DNA from: Lentibacillus sediminis
Lineage (GTDB): Bacteria; Bacillota; Bacilli; Bacillales; Amphibacillaceae
Assembly: GCF_002763455.1 (NCBI RefSeq)
Contig: NZ_NIXK01000003.1
Location: forward strand, 1 to 64,000
Direction: 5' to 3'
DNA: 64,000 bases
Shown here: positions 8,083 to 17,138 of the stretch, piece by piece
Numbering within the stretch: position 1 is the stretch's first letter
Layout: each line of letters begins with the position of its first letter
Position numbers and translations under genes: made by a program
The notes under the pieces: model-generated
Database searches by the model: none
The model's input: the letters and a program-made list of their open reading frames with translations, nothing else
Told to the model about the DNA's origin: nothing

Positions 8083-8934
8083 TTAATGTTCTATTCCCGC
8101 AATCCCAAAACCACCAGGCCCCGAATGTGTAGAAATCATTGCCCCTGCTTGCATCCATTTTATGTTTAGGAAACCATGCTCTGCTGCGATTTCATTCATC
8201 CGCTGCTTAATCGCTTCATCGAGACCGATAGAGTAGATTAAATAAAGCTGATCCCGATTAATGTCGTATTGATTGAAAAAGTCACGTATAAGCTTTTCGG
8301 ATAATCTGTTCATTTTCCCACGGTATTTTTTGTTTGAAACAAGATTTCCATCGATTAGTTCGATTCGCGGTTTAATTTTTAACAAAGCACCTCCGAGATA
8401 TGCTGTATTGCTTACGCGTCCTCCAGCTCGCAAAAATTCCAAGCTGCCTGGTACGAACGCAAGTTTTGATTTAGGAATGATGGATTCAATTTTTTCTACT
8501 AAATGACTAGGCTCGATCCCAGGTTCTTGCTCTAGCAGGGTAACAGCATACATCACAATGGCAGTTAATCCACCTGTAACATTCAAAGCGTCGATGAGAA
8601 AAAGGTTGTCGAATTCTTCTGATGCAATTACTGCATTTTGAAAGGAAGAAGAGGCCTTTGACGTATAGCCAATATGAACGATGATGCATTCGGGAAAATC
8701 TGCATTTATCTTTGTGAAAAAATCATGATATTCATGGGAATTTGTTGACGTTGTAGTTGGTATCTTTTTCGTACGGTCATAATAGTCGTAAATCTCCTTT
8801 ACGGGCAGGGAACCATCTAAATAATCCTCACCATCCATGATGACGTGCATGGGAACAACTTGGACATTATGTTTTGTTGCTAAATCCTCTGGTAAATCCG
8901 CTCCGCTTTCTGTCGATAAAATAATTTTTCTCAT
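8083..8934 (-). CDS. DegV family fatty-acid-binding protein
   Basis: 283 aa, full length for DegV/FakB proteins, which bind one fatty acid and present it to a fatty-acid kinase (FakA) for incorporation into phospholipid. Landmarks are the N-terminal ILSTESGADLPEDL, the TSTNSHEYHDFF loop, HIGYTSKASSSFQNA, and the FLRAGGRVSNTAYLGGALLKIKP stretch. Start is ATG at 8934 with a GGGGGA ribosome site just upstream. It is monocistronic, with its downstream side interrupted by the IS1182 element. Confidence 0.92.
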   Translation of the reverse strand: MRKIILSTESGADLPEDLATKHNVQVVPMHVIMDGEDYLDGSLPVKEIYDYYDRTKKIPTTTSTNSHEYHDFFTKINADFPECIIVHIGYTSKASSSFQNAVIASEEFDNLFLIDALNVTGGLTAIVMYAVTLLEQEPGIEPSHLVEKIESIIPKSKLAFVPGSLEFLRAGGRVSNTAYLGGALLKIKPRIELIDGNLVSNKKYRGKMNRLSEKLIRDFFNQYDINRDQLYLIYSIGLDEAIKQRMNEIAAEHGFLNIKWMQAGAMISTHSGPGGFGIAGIEH

Positions 8935-9267
8935 TCATTTCCCCCATTTCTATATAATGAAGCTGCGTATTTGTGTATTACTCTAACTATACATGAAATG
9001 CGAGAAAGGATACATGAATTTTTTGAAATATGTTGGCTTGTTTATGAAAAAGAATTATAATGAAGATACCGAGACAAGTTAGGTGGCAAGAAGAGTGGGA
9101 TATAGAATTAATTTCTTTTTGTTAATGCCGTGTCAAAGGCCAATGCGTGTTAAATTGAACATGCATTGGCTTTTTAATATGACTGTTTCCAACCCCCTTC
9201 GCTTACCATCCACCATCATATCCCCTATAATAAAACCAAGCTTCAAAAAAGAAAGGTGACAACATAA
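8935..9267. other. intergenic region with terminator-like hairpin and mini-ORF
   Basis: A stem-loop with GCCAATGC (9139-9146) pairing to GCATTGGC (9163-9170), followed by TTTTTAA, looks like a plus-strand terminator although no recognised plus-strand gene precedes it. A 22-codon frame (9013-9081, MNFLKYVGLFMKKNYNEDTE...) has an AAAGG site 4 nt before its ATG and could be a small peptide gene ending at this terminator. Weak evidence. Confidence 0.4.
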
Positions 9268-10326
9268 ATGGAAAAATATCGCATCGACCCGGATAAAGGA
9301 TTAGAATTTGGCATTTATACATTAGGAGATCATTTACCAGATCCTGCGACTGGAAAAAGAATTTCCGCTGAAGAGCGGATTCATGAGATTATTGAGTATG
9401 CAAAACTAGCGGATGAGGCGGGGCTGGATTTCTTCAGTGTGGGGGAAAGTCACCAGGAGTTTTTTGCGACACAGGCGCATGCGGTAGTTCTATCCGCGAT
9501 TGCGCAGGCGACGAAGAATATAAAGATAGCCAGCTCCTCGACGATTGTCAGCACTTCGGATCCTGTGCGTGTGTATGAAAACTTTGCGACCCTTGACCTC
9601 ATTTCCAGGGGGCGGGCGGAAATTGTTGCCGGGCGAGCATCCCGTGTGGGGCTTTTTGATTTGCTGGGATATGATATCCGCTATTATGAAGAGTTGTATG
9701 AAGAGAAATTTGAATTACTGCGGAAAATTAATGAAGAAGAAGTCGTGAGCTGGAGTGGGGAGTTTCGGCCGCCGTTAAAAAGCGCAAGAGTGCTTCCGCG
9801 TCCGCAGAATGGTTCAATGCCGATTTGGCGTGCGGTTGGCGGCACACCTGCCAGTGCAATGAAGGCAGGGTATGCCGGGGTACCGATGTTTATGGCTCAT
9901 TTGGGCGGACCTGTATCCAGTTTTAAACGGACGGTGGATGCTTACAGGGAGGCAGCTAAACAGGGTGGACATGACCCAGCCGAATTGCCGCTTGCAACAG
10001 CCGGCTTTTTCTATGCTGCAGAATCCTCCCAGCAGGCCATTGAGGAGATGTATCCGCATATTAATGAAGGAATGAAGCGGACAAACGGGCAAGGCTTCCC
10101 GAGAAGAGGTTTTGAGCATGGTGCGAGCAAGGATAGTGTCATGAATATCGGCAGCCCGCAGGAGATTATTGAGAAAATCCTTTACCAGCATGAAGTTTTT
10201 GGCCATCAGCGCTATATTGCACAAATTGATTTTGGCGGCATGCCATTTAATAAGTTTAGGAAAAATATTGAAATCATCGCAACGGAAATCTTGCCGGCTG
10301 TTAAGAAATATACGGCGAAAAAATAA
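9268..10326 (+). CDS. LLM-class flavin-dependent oxidoreductase
   Basis: 352 aa of the bacterial-luciferase-like (LLM) family: TIM-barrel flavoproteins that use FMNH2 from a partner reductase to oxidise small substrates with O2. Family landmarks are EFGIYTLGDH, the EYAKLADEAGLDFFSVGESH segment, and SSSTIVSTSDPVRVYENFATLDLISRGRAEIVAGR. The later GGTPASAMKAGYAGVPMF segment also fits. Start ATG follows AAAGGTGA at 11 nt. Substrate unknown. It stands alone, between its own upstream gap and a strong terminator. Confidence 0.9.
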   Translation: MEKYRIDPDKGLEFGIYTLGDHLPDPATGKRISAEERIHEIIEYAKLADEAGLDFFSVGESHQEFFATQAHAVVLSAIAQATKNIKIASSSTIVSTSDPVRVYENFATLDLISRGRAEIVAGRASRVGLFDLLGYDIRYYEELYEEKFELLRKINEEEVVSWSGEFRPPLKSARVLPRPQNGSMPIWRAVGGTPASAMKAGYAGVPMFMAHLGGPVSSFKRTVDAYREAAKQGGHDPAELPLATAGFFYAAESSQQAIEEMYPHINEGMKRTNGQGFPRRGFEHGASKDSVMNIGSPQEIIEKILYQHEVFGHQRYIAQIDFGGMPFNKFRKNIEIIATEILPAVKKYTAKK

Positions 10327-10332
10327 ATACTA

Positions 10333-10367
10333 AAAAGCAGAGAAGCTCCCGAGCCATCTCTGCTTTT
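10333..10367 (+). terminator. terminator after the LLM oxidoreductase
   Basis: An 11-bp perfect stem AAAAGCAGAGA ... TCTCTGCTTTT with a 13-nt loop, 7 bp after the stop. Confidence 0.88.
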
Positions 10368-10408
10368 CCAAGTTCAAAAAAAGCTTTCATCCTGCAACCG
10401 CTCCCAAT

Positions 10409-10452
10409 ATTGAACATTTTGTTGCAGATTTCCCTATCTAAAATTGAACATT
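10409..10452 (+). promoter_or_regulatory. direct repeat ATTGAACATT upstream of qoxA
   Basis: The 10-mer ATTGAACATT occurs at 10409-10418 and again at 10443-10452, a start-to-start distance of 34 bp (about three helical turns), in the 200-bp gap before qoxA. It could be a binding site for a regulator of the oxidase operon. The protein is unknown. Confidence 0.35.
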
Positions 10453-10570
10453 GTATTAAAAAGTGTAAAGTTACTCCCATATTTCTGCTTCATTTGTTAG
10501 AATAACGGGTATATGCTGTGAGTAGTACAGGATAACCGCATTAATTTTGTGAGTGCAGGAGTGTTTTCGA

Positions 10571-11512
10571 ATGAATCAACAACGACATCCTTTTAAGAAG
10601 TGGCTGGCGCTCGTGCCGTTAGGTTTTATTGTATTCTTGAGCGGGTGCGAGCTGGCGGTGCTTGATCCGGCAGGTCCGGTTGCCCAGAGCCAGAAAGATT
10701 TAATGATATATTCTTTATATTTTATGTTTGGAATTATTATCGTCGTCTTTGTGGCTTTTGGGGTCATGGTCTTCAAATACCGTGATAATAAGCCGAACCG
10801 GAAAGACGAGGACTATAAGCCGAATCTTCATGGCAATACACTGATTGAAGTGGTCTGGACGGTGATTCCAATTATCATTGTGACGGCCTTGTCCATTCCG
10901 ACAGTGACGACCCTGTTTGAGCTGGAGAAGCCGCCAGAGTCCAGTGCGGATAAGGAGCCACTGGTGGTTTATGCAACTTCCGCGGACTGGAAATGGTTCT
11001 TCAGTTATCCGGAGCAGGGTATTGAAACAGTCAATTATTTGCACATTCCGACAGACCGTGCGATTGAATTCCACCTGTCTTCGGCGGATTCAATGGCGTC
11101 CTTCTGGATTCCGCGGCTGGGCGGACAGAAGTATGGCATGGCGGGAATGGAAAATATTCTTTACTTGCAGGCGGATGTGCCCGGTACATATAATGGGCGC
11201 AATGCCAACTTTAATGGTGAAGGCTTCACCGCACAAACCTTTGAAGTGCAAGCCCAGCCTCAAGAACAATTCGATACATGGGTGCAAGAGACACAGGAAC
11301 AAGCGCCTGAGCTGACACAGGATGAATATGACTCGTTGCTCAAGCCTAGCTTAGTAGAAGAAATGACATTTTCTTCCACACATTTGCAGTGGGTTGATCA
11401 TGGCACGAATGCCGGACGTGATTATTCCATCATCCGACATAGGAATGCTTACGACGAAACACTGCATATTGAGAATGTGCCTGGCCCAGGCTGGATATCT
11501 GAAAATGAATAG
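10571..11512 (+). CDS. qoxA: cytochrome aa3 quinol oxidase subunit II
   Basis: 313 aa membrane-anchored lipoprotein. Signal peptide with lipobox FLSGC, then two membrane helices (about residues 45-70 and 85-110) and a cupredoxin-like extracellular domain. The domain has ADWKWFFSYPEQGIETVNYLHIP and DSMASFWIPRLGGQKYGM but lacks the CuA-binding Cys/His set of cytochrome c oxidases, so this is the menaquinol-type subunit. ATG at 10571 is preferred because AGGAG lies 10 nt before it. First gene of qoxABCD, which carries electrons from menaquinol to O2 and pumps protons. Confidence 0.94.
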   Translation: MNQQRHPFKKWLALVPLGFIVFLSGCELAVLDPAGPVAQSQKDLMIYSLYFMFGIIIVVFVAFGVMVFKYRDNKPNRKDEDYKPNLHGNTLIEVVWTVIPIIIVTALSIPTVTTLFELEKPPESSADKEPLVVYATSADWKWFFSYPEQGIETVNYLHIPTDRAIEFHLSSADSMASFWIPRLGGQKYGMAGMENILYLQADVPGTYNGRNANFNGEGFTAQTFEVQAQPQEQFDTWVQETQEQAPELTQDEYDSLLKPSLVEEMTFSSTHLQWVDHGTNAGRDYSIIRHRNAYDETLHIENVPGPGWISENE

Positions 11513-11541
11513 CAGTAAGATTGGAAAGCAGGTGAACAAGT

Positions 11542-13479
11542 ATGCAATTGGATGAATTTTTCGTTACGGGTGAACCGCTGATTTATGGGGGTATGGTTGC
11601 TATCGCGCTCGTAACATCCGCCATCCTCTTTATATTGACCTATTTTAAGAAATGGGGATGGCTGTGGCGCGAATGGCTGACAACGGTCGATCATAAAAAA
11701 ATCGGGATTATGTACATCCTGAGTGCGCTGGCCATGCTGTTCCGCGGCGGAGCGGATGCGCTGATGATGCGTACACAGCTGGCTTTCCCGAACATGCAAT
11801 TTTTGAACGCGCAGCATTATGATGAAATTTTTACGACCCATGGAACGGTCATGATCATCTTTATGGCCATGCCGTTTCTGATTGGGTTAATGAATATTAT
11901 TGTCCCGCTGCAAATCGGGGCGAGAGATTTTGCTTTTCCATTTGTTAATGCGCTGAGTTTCTGGTCCTTTTTCTTCGGTGCCATGCTGTTTAATATTTCG
12001 TTTGTTATCGGCGGAGCGCCTGATGCTGGCTGGACCAGCTACACACCGCTTGCCGGTGCGGCGATGAGCCCGGGTCCTGGGCAAAACTTTTACTTAATGG
12101 GACTGCAGCTGTCCGGGATTGGTACCCTGGCGACAGGGATTAACCTGATGGTGACCATTTTAAAAATGCGTGCACCAGGCATGACGTTATTCAAAATGCC
12201 GATCTTTACATGGTCTACATTTATCACATCATTTATTATCGTTTTTGCTTTTCCGATTTTGACAGTAGCGTTGGCATTGATGACGATTGACCGGATTTTC
12301 GGTTCCCAGTTTTTCACACTGACAGGGGAAGGGATGCCGATGATGTGGGCCAACCTGTTCTGGATGTGGGGACACCCGGAAGTGTATATCGTAATTCTGC
12401 CGGCATTTGGTATCTTTTCCGAGGTCATTGCCACGTTTGCCCGAAAACGGTTATTTGGTTATAACGCGATGGTCTGGTCGATTATCCTGATCGCGGGATT
12501 GAGTTTCCTTGTGTGGGTGCACCACTTCTTTACTATGGGTGCAGGTGCATTTGTCAACTCGGTCTTCTCGATTACGACAATGCTTATCGCGGTGCCTACG
12601 GGTGTGAAAATATTCAACTGGCTGGCAACCCTGTATAAATCGCGGATTGTTTTGACCGTGCCGATGCTCTGGTCGCTGGCGTTCATTCCGAGTTTTGTGA
12701 TTGGCGGGGTGACCGGGGTGATGCTCGGTATGGCAGCGACAGATTACCAGTACCATAATACGTACTTCCTGGTATCGCATTTCCATTACGTATTGATTCC
12801 GGGTACTGTCTTTGCCTGCTTTGCCGGACTGGTCTACTGGTATCCGAAAATGTTTGGACACAAATTGAACGAACGCATCGGGAAATGGAGTTTTTGGCTG
12901 TTCCTGATTGGATTCCATGTCTGTTTCTTCCCGCAGTACTTCCTAGGGCTGGACGGGATGGCAAGACGGATTTTCACCATTACACCGGAATGGTTCACGC
13001 TTAATTTCATCTCCACGATGGGTGCATTCATGATGGGACTGGCATTTGCTATCTTTGTCTACTGTATTTACTACAGCTACCGCTACAGTGAGCGGGAAAT
13101 AAGTGGTGATGCGTGGGGCTACGGAAGAACGCTGGAATGGGCCACACCTACGCCAATACCGGCATACAATTTCGCCACCGTTCCACAGGTAAATACACAT
13201 GATGCCTTCCTGGAAATGAAGGAAAAAGGCAAAACAACCTTTGATGAGGAAAACCTGGAACCGATCCATATGCCGAACAATACAGGGAAGCCGTTTATCA
13301 TGATGGGGATTCTTTTCTTCGCAAGCTTTTTCCTCGTATTTGAATGGATCACTCTGGCAGTTATCGGATTGATCGGCGGCCTGGTGATGATGATCATCCG
13401 CTCCTTTGATTACGATGACGGCCATCATATTGAAGTGGACGAAATCAAACGCACTGAACGCGCGGCAAGGGGGTTATAA
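11542..13479 (+). CDS. qoxB: cytochrome aa3 quinol oxidase subunit I
   Basis: 645 aa, close to the length of B. subtilis QoxB, with 14-15 membrane helices and the haem a / a3-CuB catalytic centre. Visible ligands are the low-spin haem His in [15 protein letters not shown], the CuB His and cross-linked Tyr in [12 protein letters not shown], the CuB His pair in [10 protein letters not shown], and the two haem His in [11 protein letters not shown]. The HPEVY tyrosine and the K-channel region are intact, so this is a proton-pumping oxidase. It follows qoxA by 29 bp and precedes qoxC by 2 bp. Confidence 0.96.
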   Translation: MQLDEFFVTGEPLIYGGMVAIALVTSAILFILTYFKKWGWLWREWLTTVDHKKIGIMYILSALAMLFRGGADALMMRTQLAFPNMQFLNAQHYDEIFTTHGTVMIIFMAMPFLIGLMNIIVPLQIGARDFAFPFVNALSFWSFFFGAMLFNISFVIGGAPDAGWTSYTPLAGAAMSPGPGQNFYLMGLQLSGIGTLATGINLMVTILKMRAPGMTLFKMPIFTWSTFITSFIIVFAFPILTVALALMTIDRIFGSQFFTLTGEGMPMMWANLFWMWGHPEVYIVILPAFGIFSEVIATFARKRLFGYNAMVWSIILIAGLSFLVWVHHFFTMGAGAFVNSVFSITTMLIAVPTGVKIFNWLATLYKSRIVLTVPMLWSLAFIPSFVIGGVTGVMLGMAATDYQYHNTYFLVSHFHYVLIPGTVFACFAGLVYWYPKMFGHKLNERIGKWSFWLFLIGFHVCFFPQYFLGLDGMARRIFTITPEWFTLNFISTMGAFMMGLAFAIFVYCIYYSYRYSEREISGDAWGYGRTLEWATPTPIPAYNFATVPQVNTHDAFLEMKEKGKTTFDEENLEPIHMPNNTGKPFIMMGILFFASFFLVFEWITLAVIGLIGGLVMMIIRSFDYDDGHHIEVDEIKRTERAARGL

Positions 13480-13481
13480 AC

Positions 13482-14087
13482 ATGAGTGAAAACCAATTAA
13501 ATGCTGGACCTCTGGAATACCGCACCCATGAGGGACAAATGAATATTACCGGGTTTTGGATATTCCTTGCTGCGGAAATTGCTTTGTTCGCAACATTGTT
13601 TGCTACCTATGCCGTGTTATTTGGCAGGACGGCGGACGCACCGTCTCCGGGAGAATTATTCCAGCCGGGGATCGTGCTTGTGATGACCTTTCTGCTTTTG
13701 ACAAGCAGCTTCACTTGCGGTGTTGCCATTCATAATATGCGGGAAGGAACAGTGAAAGGGCTGATCACCTGGCTGATTATCACGATTGTGCTCGGGCTGG
13801 CGTTCCTTGGATTTGAAATTTACGAGTTTGTGCATTATTCGCATGAAGGTGCAACCATGCAGTCCAGTTCTTATTGGTCCGCCTTTTATGTGCTGGCAGG
13901 CACACATGGAGTGCACGTAACGCTTGGTATTGGCTGGGTTATTTTGCTGTTGATTCAGCTTAAACAGCGCGGGCTGACTGCGGTTACCAGCAACAAAGTA
14001 TTTATTGTCAGTCTTTACTGGCATTTCCTTGACGTGATCTGGATCTTCATCTTTACGAGTGTGTATTTGATAGGGATGGTGGTGTAG
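13482..14087 (+). CDS. qoxC: cytochrome aa3 quinol oxidase subunit III
   Basis: 201 aa with five predicted membrane helices and the haem-copper oxidase subunit III signatures FWIFLAAEIALFATLFATY and AFYVLAGTHGVHVTLGIGWV. The latter holds the conserved GTHGxHV motif. Start ATG lies 2 bp after the qoxB stop, and qoxD follows 1 bp after its own stop, so translation is coupled. Confidence 0.95.
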   Translation: MSENQLNAGPLEYRTHEGQMNITGFWIFLAAEIALFATLFATYAVLFGRTADAPSPGELFQPGIVLVMTFLLLTSSFTCGVAIHNMREGTVKGLITWLIITIVLGLAFLGFEIYEFVHYSHEGATMQSSSYWSAFYVLAGTHGVHVTLGIGWVILLLIQLKQRGLTAVTSNKVFIVSLYWHFLDVIWIFIFTSVYLIGMVV

Positions 14088-14088
14088 T

Positions 14089-14460
14089 ATGGCAAAAGAA
14101 TCTGGAAAATATCCAATTAAGCACCTGATCGGCTTTCTACTGTCGATTGTCCTGACATTGCTTTCAGTCTGGGCGGCACTCGGGTCAGATCTGCCGGTCA
14201 TCTGGATCATTGCAGCCATCATGCTGCTCGCTGTCATCCAGGCAGGCATCCAGTTATTTATGTTCATGCATATGGTGGAAACAAAAGGCGTGGGCCATGC
14301 TCCATGGAATATGATGTTCCACAGCTTTGTGGTAGCAACCATTATTGTTTCCGGCTCGCTGTTCACCATGTCCTTTGGCTTTACGCATGATCATGATGGC
14401 GAAGGTAATCATCAGCATGAAGAGCAGCAGGAAATGCAGAAAGACCATAGTGGGCATTGA
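14089..14460 (+). CDS. qoxD: cytochrome aa3 quinol oxidase subunit IV
   Basis: 123 aa with three membrane helices (about residues 10-32, 38-60, 75-98), matching the small QoxD subunit (124 aa in B. subtilis) that helps assemble CuB. The C-terminus is a His/Glu-rich tail (HDHDGEGNHQHEEQQ) that may bind metal. Last recognised qox gene. Confidence 0.93.
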   Translation: MAKESGKYPIKHLIGFLLSIVLTLLSVWAALGSDLPVIWIIAAIMLLAVIQAGIQLFMFMHMVETKGVGHAPWNMMFHSFVVATIIVSGSLFTMSFGFTHDHDGEGNHQHEEQQEMQKDHSGH

Positions 14461-14480
14461 TCTAAATGTAAAGGTATGTG

Positions 14481-14708
14481 ATGAACTTGAATAATAATAA
14501 TAATGTAAATGGAGACGCAGCGGCACGCACACCGTGGAAACCGATGGCTGGCTTTATGCTGTGTATCATGCTGGCAGGAGTTTCGCTTTGGGCAGCCTTT
14601 TATTCGGGATATTCACCAAAACTCATTTTTTCGCTGATTGCCCTTTTCTCCTTTATCCTGGCAGTGTATCAGCTGTTTGATATGCAGCTTGAGCCTGAGG
14701 ACAGTTAG
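14481..14708 (+). CDS. small two-helix membrane protein downstream of qoxD
   Basis: 75 aa; an Asn-rich start (NLNNNNNVNG) and then two hydrophobic helices (about residues 20-40 and 45-64). ATG at 14481 is chosen over the GTG one codon earlier because AAAGG lies 6-7 nt before it. It sits 20 bp after qoxD and before the operon terminator, so it is probably co-transcribed with the oxidase and may be an accessory subunit or assembly protein. I do not recognise the family. Confidence 0.7.
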   Translation: MNLNNNNNVNGDAAARTPWKPMAGFMLCIMLAGVSLWAAFYSGYSPKLIFSLIALFSFILAVYQLFDMQLEPEDS

Positions 14709-14744
14709 AGACGGCTAAGATCGCTGTTTATATATACAATATAA

Positions 14745-14778
14745 AAACCCCCTCTTTTCAACTAGAAAGAGGGGGTTT
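14745..14778. terminator. terminator of the qox operon, also serving the facing gene
   Basis: Stem AAACCCCCTCTTTTC ... GAAAGAGGGGGTTT followed by CTTTTCG. It sits between two convergent genes and has A/T runs on both sides, so it is probably bidirectional. Confidence 0.88.
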
Positions 14779-14789
14779 CTTTTCGTTAT

Positions 14790-15062
14790 TTACTGTAGTC
14801 TGCTTCTTTTATATTGCGCTTGCTTGACTTCGCTAATGATAAACATTACCCAGGCCACTTCTGCGACAATCAGGCTTGCGTAGAACATCGTCCAGGAGAA
14901 CGAAAATGGTGCAGGCGGTGTCTGGAACATCACTGCGAAGAAATACAGCCACATGCCGACGAGAAGAACGGACTGGATAATTGCGTATAATCTTTTCCCT
15001 AACCGAATGAACAGAAACGGTGTCAAGGTTGCAAGCAGCATAAACATAAGGGTGACACCCAT
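14790..15062 (-). CDS. small three-helix membrane protein, unknown
   Basis: 90 aa with three hydrophobic helices (near residues 3-20, 27-46 and 55-75) and a basic C-terminus. ATG at 15062 is preferred because AGGAG lies 9 nt upstream; an ATG at 15071 directly abuts that site. It converges on the qox operon, sharing its terminator. Family not recognised. Confidence 0.65.
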   Translation of the reverse strand: MGVTLMFMLLATLTPFLFIRLGKRLYAIIQSVLLVGMWLYFFAVMFQTPPAPFSFSWTMFYASLIVAEVAWVMFIISEVKQAQYKRSRLQ

Positions 15063-15233
15063 TGAAATCATCTCCTAATTGCTTTTATAATCATGAAAAC
15101 GGTTGCTTATATATATTGTAACAAATCTTTCCTGAAATTGACACATAAAATTCACTTTTTGTGCTTTATTTTATGTCTGACTTCTGATTTATATATCTGG
15201 AAGTAAATGTATAATGCCTGATTTATCGCAGAT

Positions 15234-15306
15234 TAACAGGCAGTAAATCTCCCATCTCAAAAATAGAACTAGGCCGAATACTTAGGTGGGAGATAAACTG
15301 CCTGTA
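15234..15306. repeat. long inverted repeat (hairpin element)
   Basis: ACAGGCAGTAAATCTCCCA pairs with TGGGAGATAAACTGCCTGT, allowing for the two A-A facing positions, across a loop of about 35 nt. The right arm GTGGGAGATAAACTG resembles GTGGGAGATAAATTT at the left end of the TnpB element (36643-36657), so it may be a relic of an IS605-type end. No gene lies in 15080-15420. Confidence 0.6.
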
Positions 15307-15328
15307 AAAGCCCGATTGGTTCAACTAA

Positions 15329-15359
15329 CATTCAGTGGGGGAAAGCGTCCCACTGAATG
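15329..15359. repeat. 11-bp stem hairpin
   Basis: CATTCAGTGGG (15329-15339) and CCCACTGAATG (15349-15359) around a 9-nt loop. No T-tract follows. It may belong with the neighbouring inverted repeat as one mobile-element relic. Confidence 0.55.
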
Positions 15360-15423
15360 AAGTTTCACTTTATGTTTATCTTTCCCGGGAAGGGTATGAT
15401 TGTAAACATAAGGGGGGAAAACA

Positions 15424-15816
15424 ATGCGGCTTTGGCATGAAAAGCTCATACCATATTTACCACGGCAGCAGCTGTTGGGGCAGCATCGGGAATGCTGTGC
15501 ATTAAGAGGATGAGGCTGGGGGAAAAAGCATGCGACGATGGACTATGTGTTTGCCTATTCACCCTATCGCCTGTTTCTTTATCACGAGCTGGTAATGGAA
15601 GAGATGAAAAAGCGTGGTTACAAGGTTGACCCGAACTGGGAAGACCCCATGTATCGGGGGAGGAGCTGCGGGAGACATGATGAAGCCAGCCTGCATGAGA
15701 AAGAGGTGGAGCGGATTGATGGACGGCCATTGTACCCGGAGCATACGGATGCTTATCTGCATGAGTGTCTTCTTAACCTAAGGCAAAAAGGGATTGATCT
15801 CTCCGAATGGAAGTAG
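15424..15816 (+). pseudogene. pyrimidine-dimer DNA glycosylase (TIGR02328-type), interrupted by TGA
   Basis: From ATG at 15424, after a very strong AAGGGGGG ribosome site, the frame reads MRLWHEKLIPYLPRQQLLGQ, continues HRECCALRG, then an in-frame TGA at 15511-15513 (codon 30), then GWGKKHATMDYVFAYSPYRL and a normal C-terminus ending LRQKGIDLSEWK. The protein would be 130 codons, the usual size of this family, whose members are predicted to cut UV-damaged DNA. Only this one codon is wrong; I recall Asn at this position in relatives (RGNGWGK). A shortened product starting at Met39 would lose the N-terminal active-site region. It lies next to splAB, another UV-repair locus. Confidence 0.8.
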
Positions 15817-15859
15817 AACTGCCTGAAGCCATGTGTGATGAGCTTCAGGCAGTTCAGGA

Positions 15860-16888
15860 TTACGTAAAATACTCGATTTTAGCTTCCGGAAAATAGTGGT
15901 GAATATGACTGCCCAGTGTATCTTTTATCTCTTCCTGTTCCTCATTTTGATACACATATTTGCCGATGCCATACCGTCCCCATTTCCATTTTCGCTTTGA
16001 TTCGTCAAGTTCCAGCTTGGTCATGGGATAATTTTGCTGAATCACCCGTTTGGCAGGTTTGGTGAAACGATGCTGGATCATCTCAAAGGTCAAATTCTTC
16101 TTTGCCGCTCTCGGCAGGGCTGCTTCCAGTTTCTCAAACATTTCGTGATATCCCTGTTTCCATCCATCATGCAAGTAAATTGGCGCTACAATAAAGCCAA
16201 GTGGATAACCCGCTTCCGCCACTTTGACTGCCGCTTCGATCCGCTCATGCAGGCGGGAGGTGCCCGGCTCAAAATACTTGATAATGTATTCATCATTGAT
16301 GCTGAAACGAAAGCGTGTCCGACCATTATGCCTGGCATCCAGCAGATGATTCACATGGGCGAATTTGGTGACAAACCGTAGCTTGCCATGCTCGGATTTG
16401 CCGAAATACTCAATGGCGCGCTTCAAAGTGTGGGTCAGATGGTCGACGCCAACAATATCAGAGGTGCAGGATGCTTCAAAGCGTGTAGCTTCCGGGGCAC
16501 GCTCTTTCATATACGTTTCCGCGGCATCAAAAATTTCATCCACATTGACATAGGATCGGATGTAAGGTTTGCTGCCCATTGTCGTTTGCAGATAGCAGTA
16601 ATGGCAATGTCCCATACAGCCGGTCGCAAACGGAATGGCATATTCCGCTGAAGGCTTTGACGTATCAAATTTCAAGGTTTTGCGGATACCTAGCACCAAT
16701 GTGGATTTGGCAGTCCGGTACTTCTGAAAATGATTATCCCCTGGCAAATTCCTGATTTGATTATGCGAGGTGGTCTCCCGTATTTCAATGTCCATCTTTT
16801 CAAATTTCGCAATCATTTCTTTGGCAAGCGGGTATTCCATTGCCCTCGGTTCGACATACACAAGTTGTGGGACAAACGGTTTAACCAT
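15860..16888 (-). CDS. splB: spore photoproduct lyase
   Basis: 342 aa from the ATG at 16888, exactly the length of B. subtilis SplB. This radical-SAM enzyme reverses the spore photoproduct thymine dimer during germination. The Fe-S cluster motif CxxxCxxC is GCMGHCHYCYLQT, followed by TMGSKPYIRSYVNV. The downstream segment RFEASCTSDIVGVDH contains the conserved H-donor cysteine, and the protein ends FPEAKIEYFT. The start overlaps the end of splA by 8 bp with GGAGG 12 nt upstream, so translation is coupled. Confidence 0.96.
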   Translation of the reverse strand: MVKPFVPQLVYVEPRAMEYPLAKEMIAKFEKMDIEIRETTSHNQIRNLPGDNHFQKYRTAKSTLVLGIRKTLKFDTSKPSAEYAIPFATGCMGHCHYCYLQTTMGSKPYIRSYVNVDEIFDAAETYMKERAPEATRFEASCTSDIVGVDHLTHTLKRAIEYFGKSEHGKLRFVTKFAHVNHLLDARHNGRTRFRFSINDEYIIKYFEPGTSRLHERIEAAVKVAEAGYPLGFIVAPIYLHDGWKQGYHEMFEKLEAALPRAAKKNLTFEMIQHRFTKPAKRVIQQNYPMTKLELDESKRKWKWGRYGIGKYVYQNEEQEEIKDTLGSHIHHYFPEAKIEYFT

Positions 16889-17138
16889 AATAATTCTCAT
16901 CCTCCGGCAGCCCAAATGCGATCTCGTAAGCTTCCTCCGCTTCTTCTGCTGTTTTGTATACCGCAAATTCCTCTGTCAGGGGAAAATAAGTCTCATGGAT
17001 AAACAATGCCAGTTCTCCTTCCTGGTCGGGATTCTCCACAACTGCGGCCTGCTGCACATGGGCAACATCCTGGGCATGGGGGTTGCGAATAATAATATAA
17101 ACAATTTCCCCTGGCTGGTAGGTTTCATTGATATTCAT
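16881..17138 (-). CDS. splA: SplA, regulator of the spl operon
   Basis: 85 aa (79 in B. subtilis). The TRAP-like fold includes the start NINETYQPGEIVYIIIRNPHAQ and the segment ELALFIHETYFPLTEEFAVY. SplA represses spl operon expression in B. subtilis. First gene of splAB; a GGAAG site precedes its ATG. Upstream on the minus strand, a CATAATGA box near 17168-17175, about 16 nt after a TCATAA, weakly resembles a sigma-G promoter, which would fit forespore expression. Confidence 0.93.
   Translation of the reverse strand: MNINETYQPGEIVYIIIRNPHAQDVAHVQQAAVVENPDQEGELALFIHETYFPLTEEFAVYKTAEEAEEAYEIAFGLPEDENYYG

Noticed and set aside
10000-14400. Long minus-strand frames opposite qoxA-qoxD
   Set aside because: They are Cys/His/Arg-rich shadows of G+C-rich plus-strand codons, lack ribosome sites and match nothing; the qox genes account for the region.
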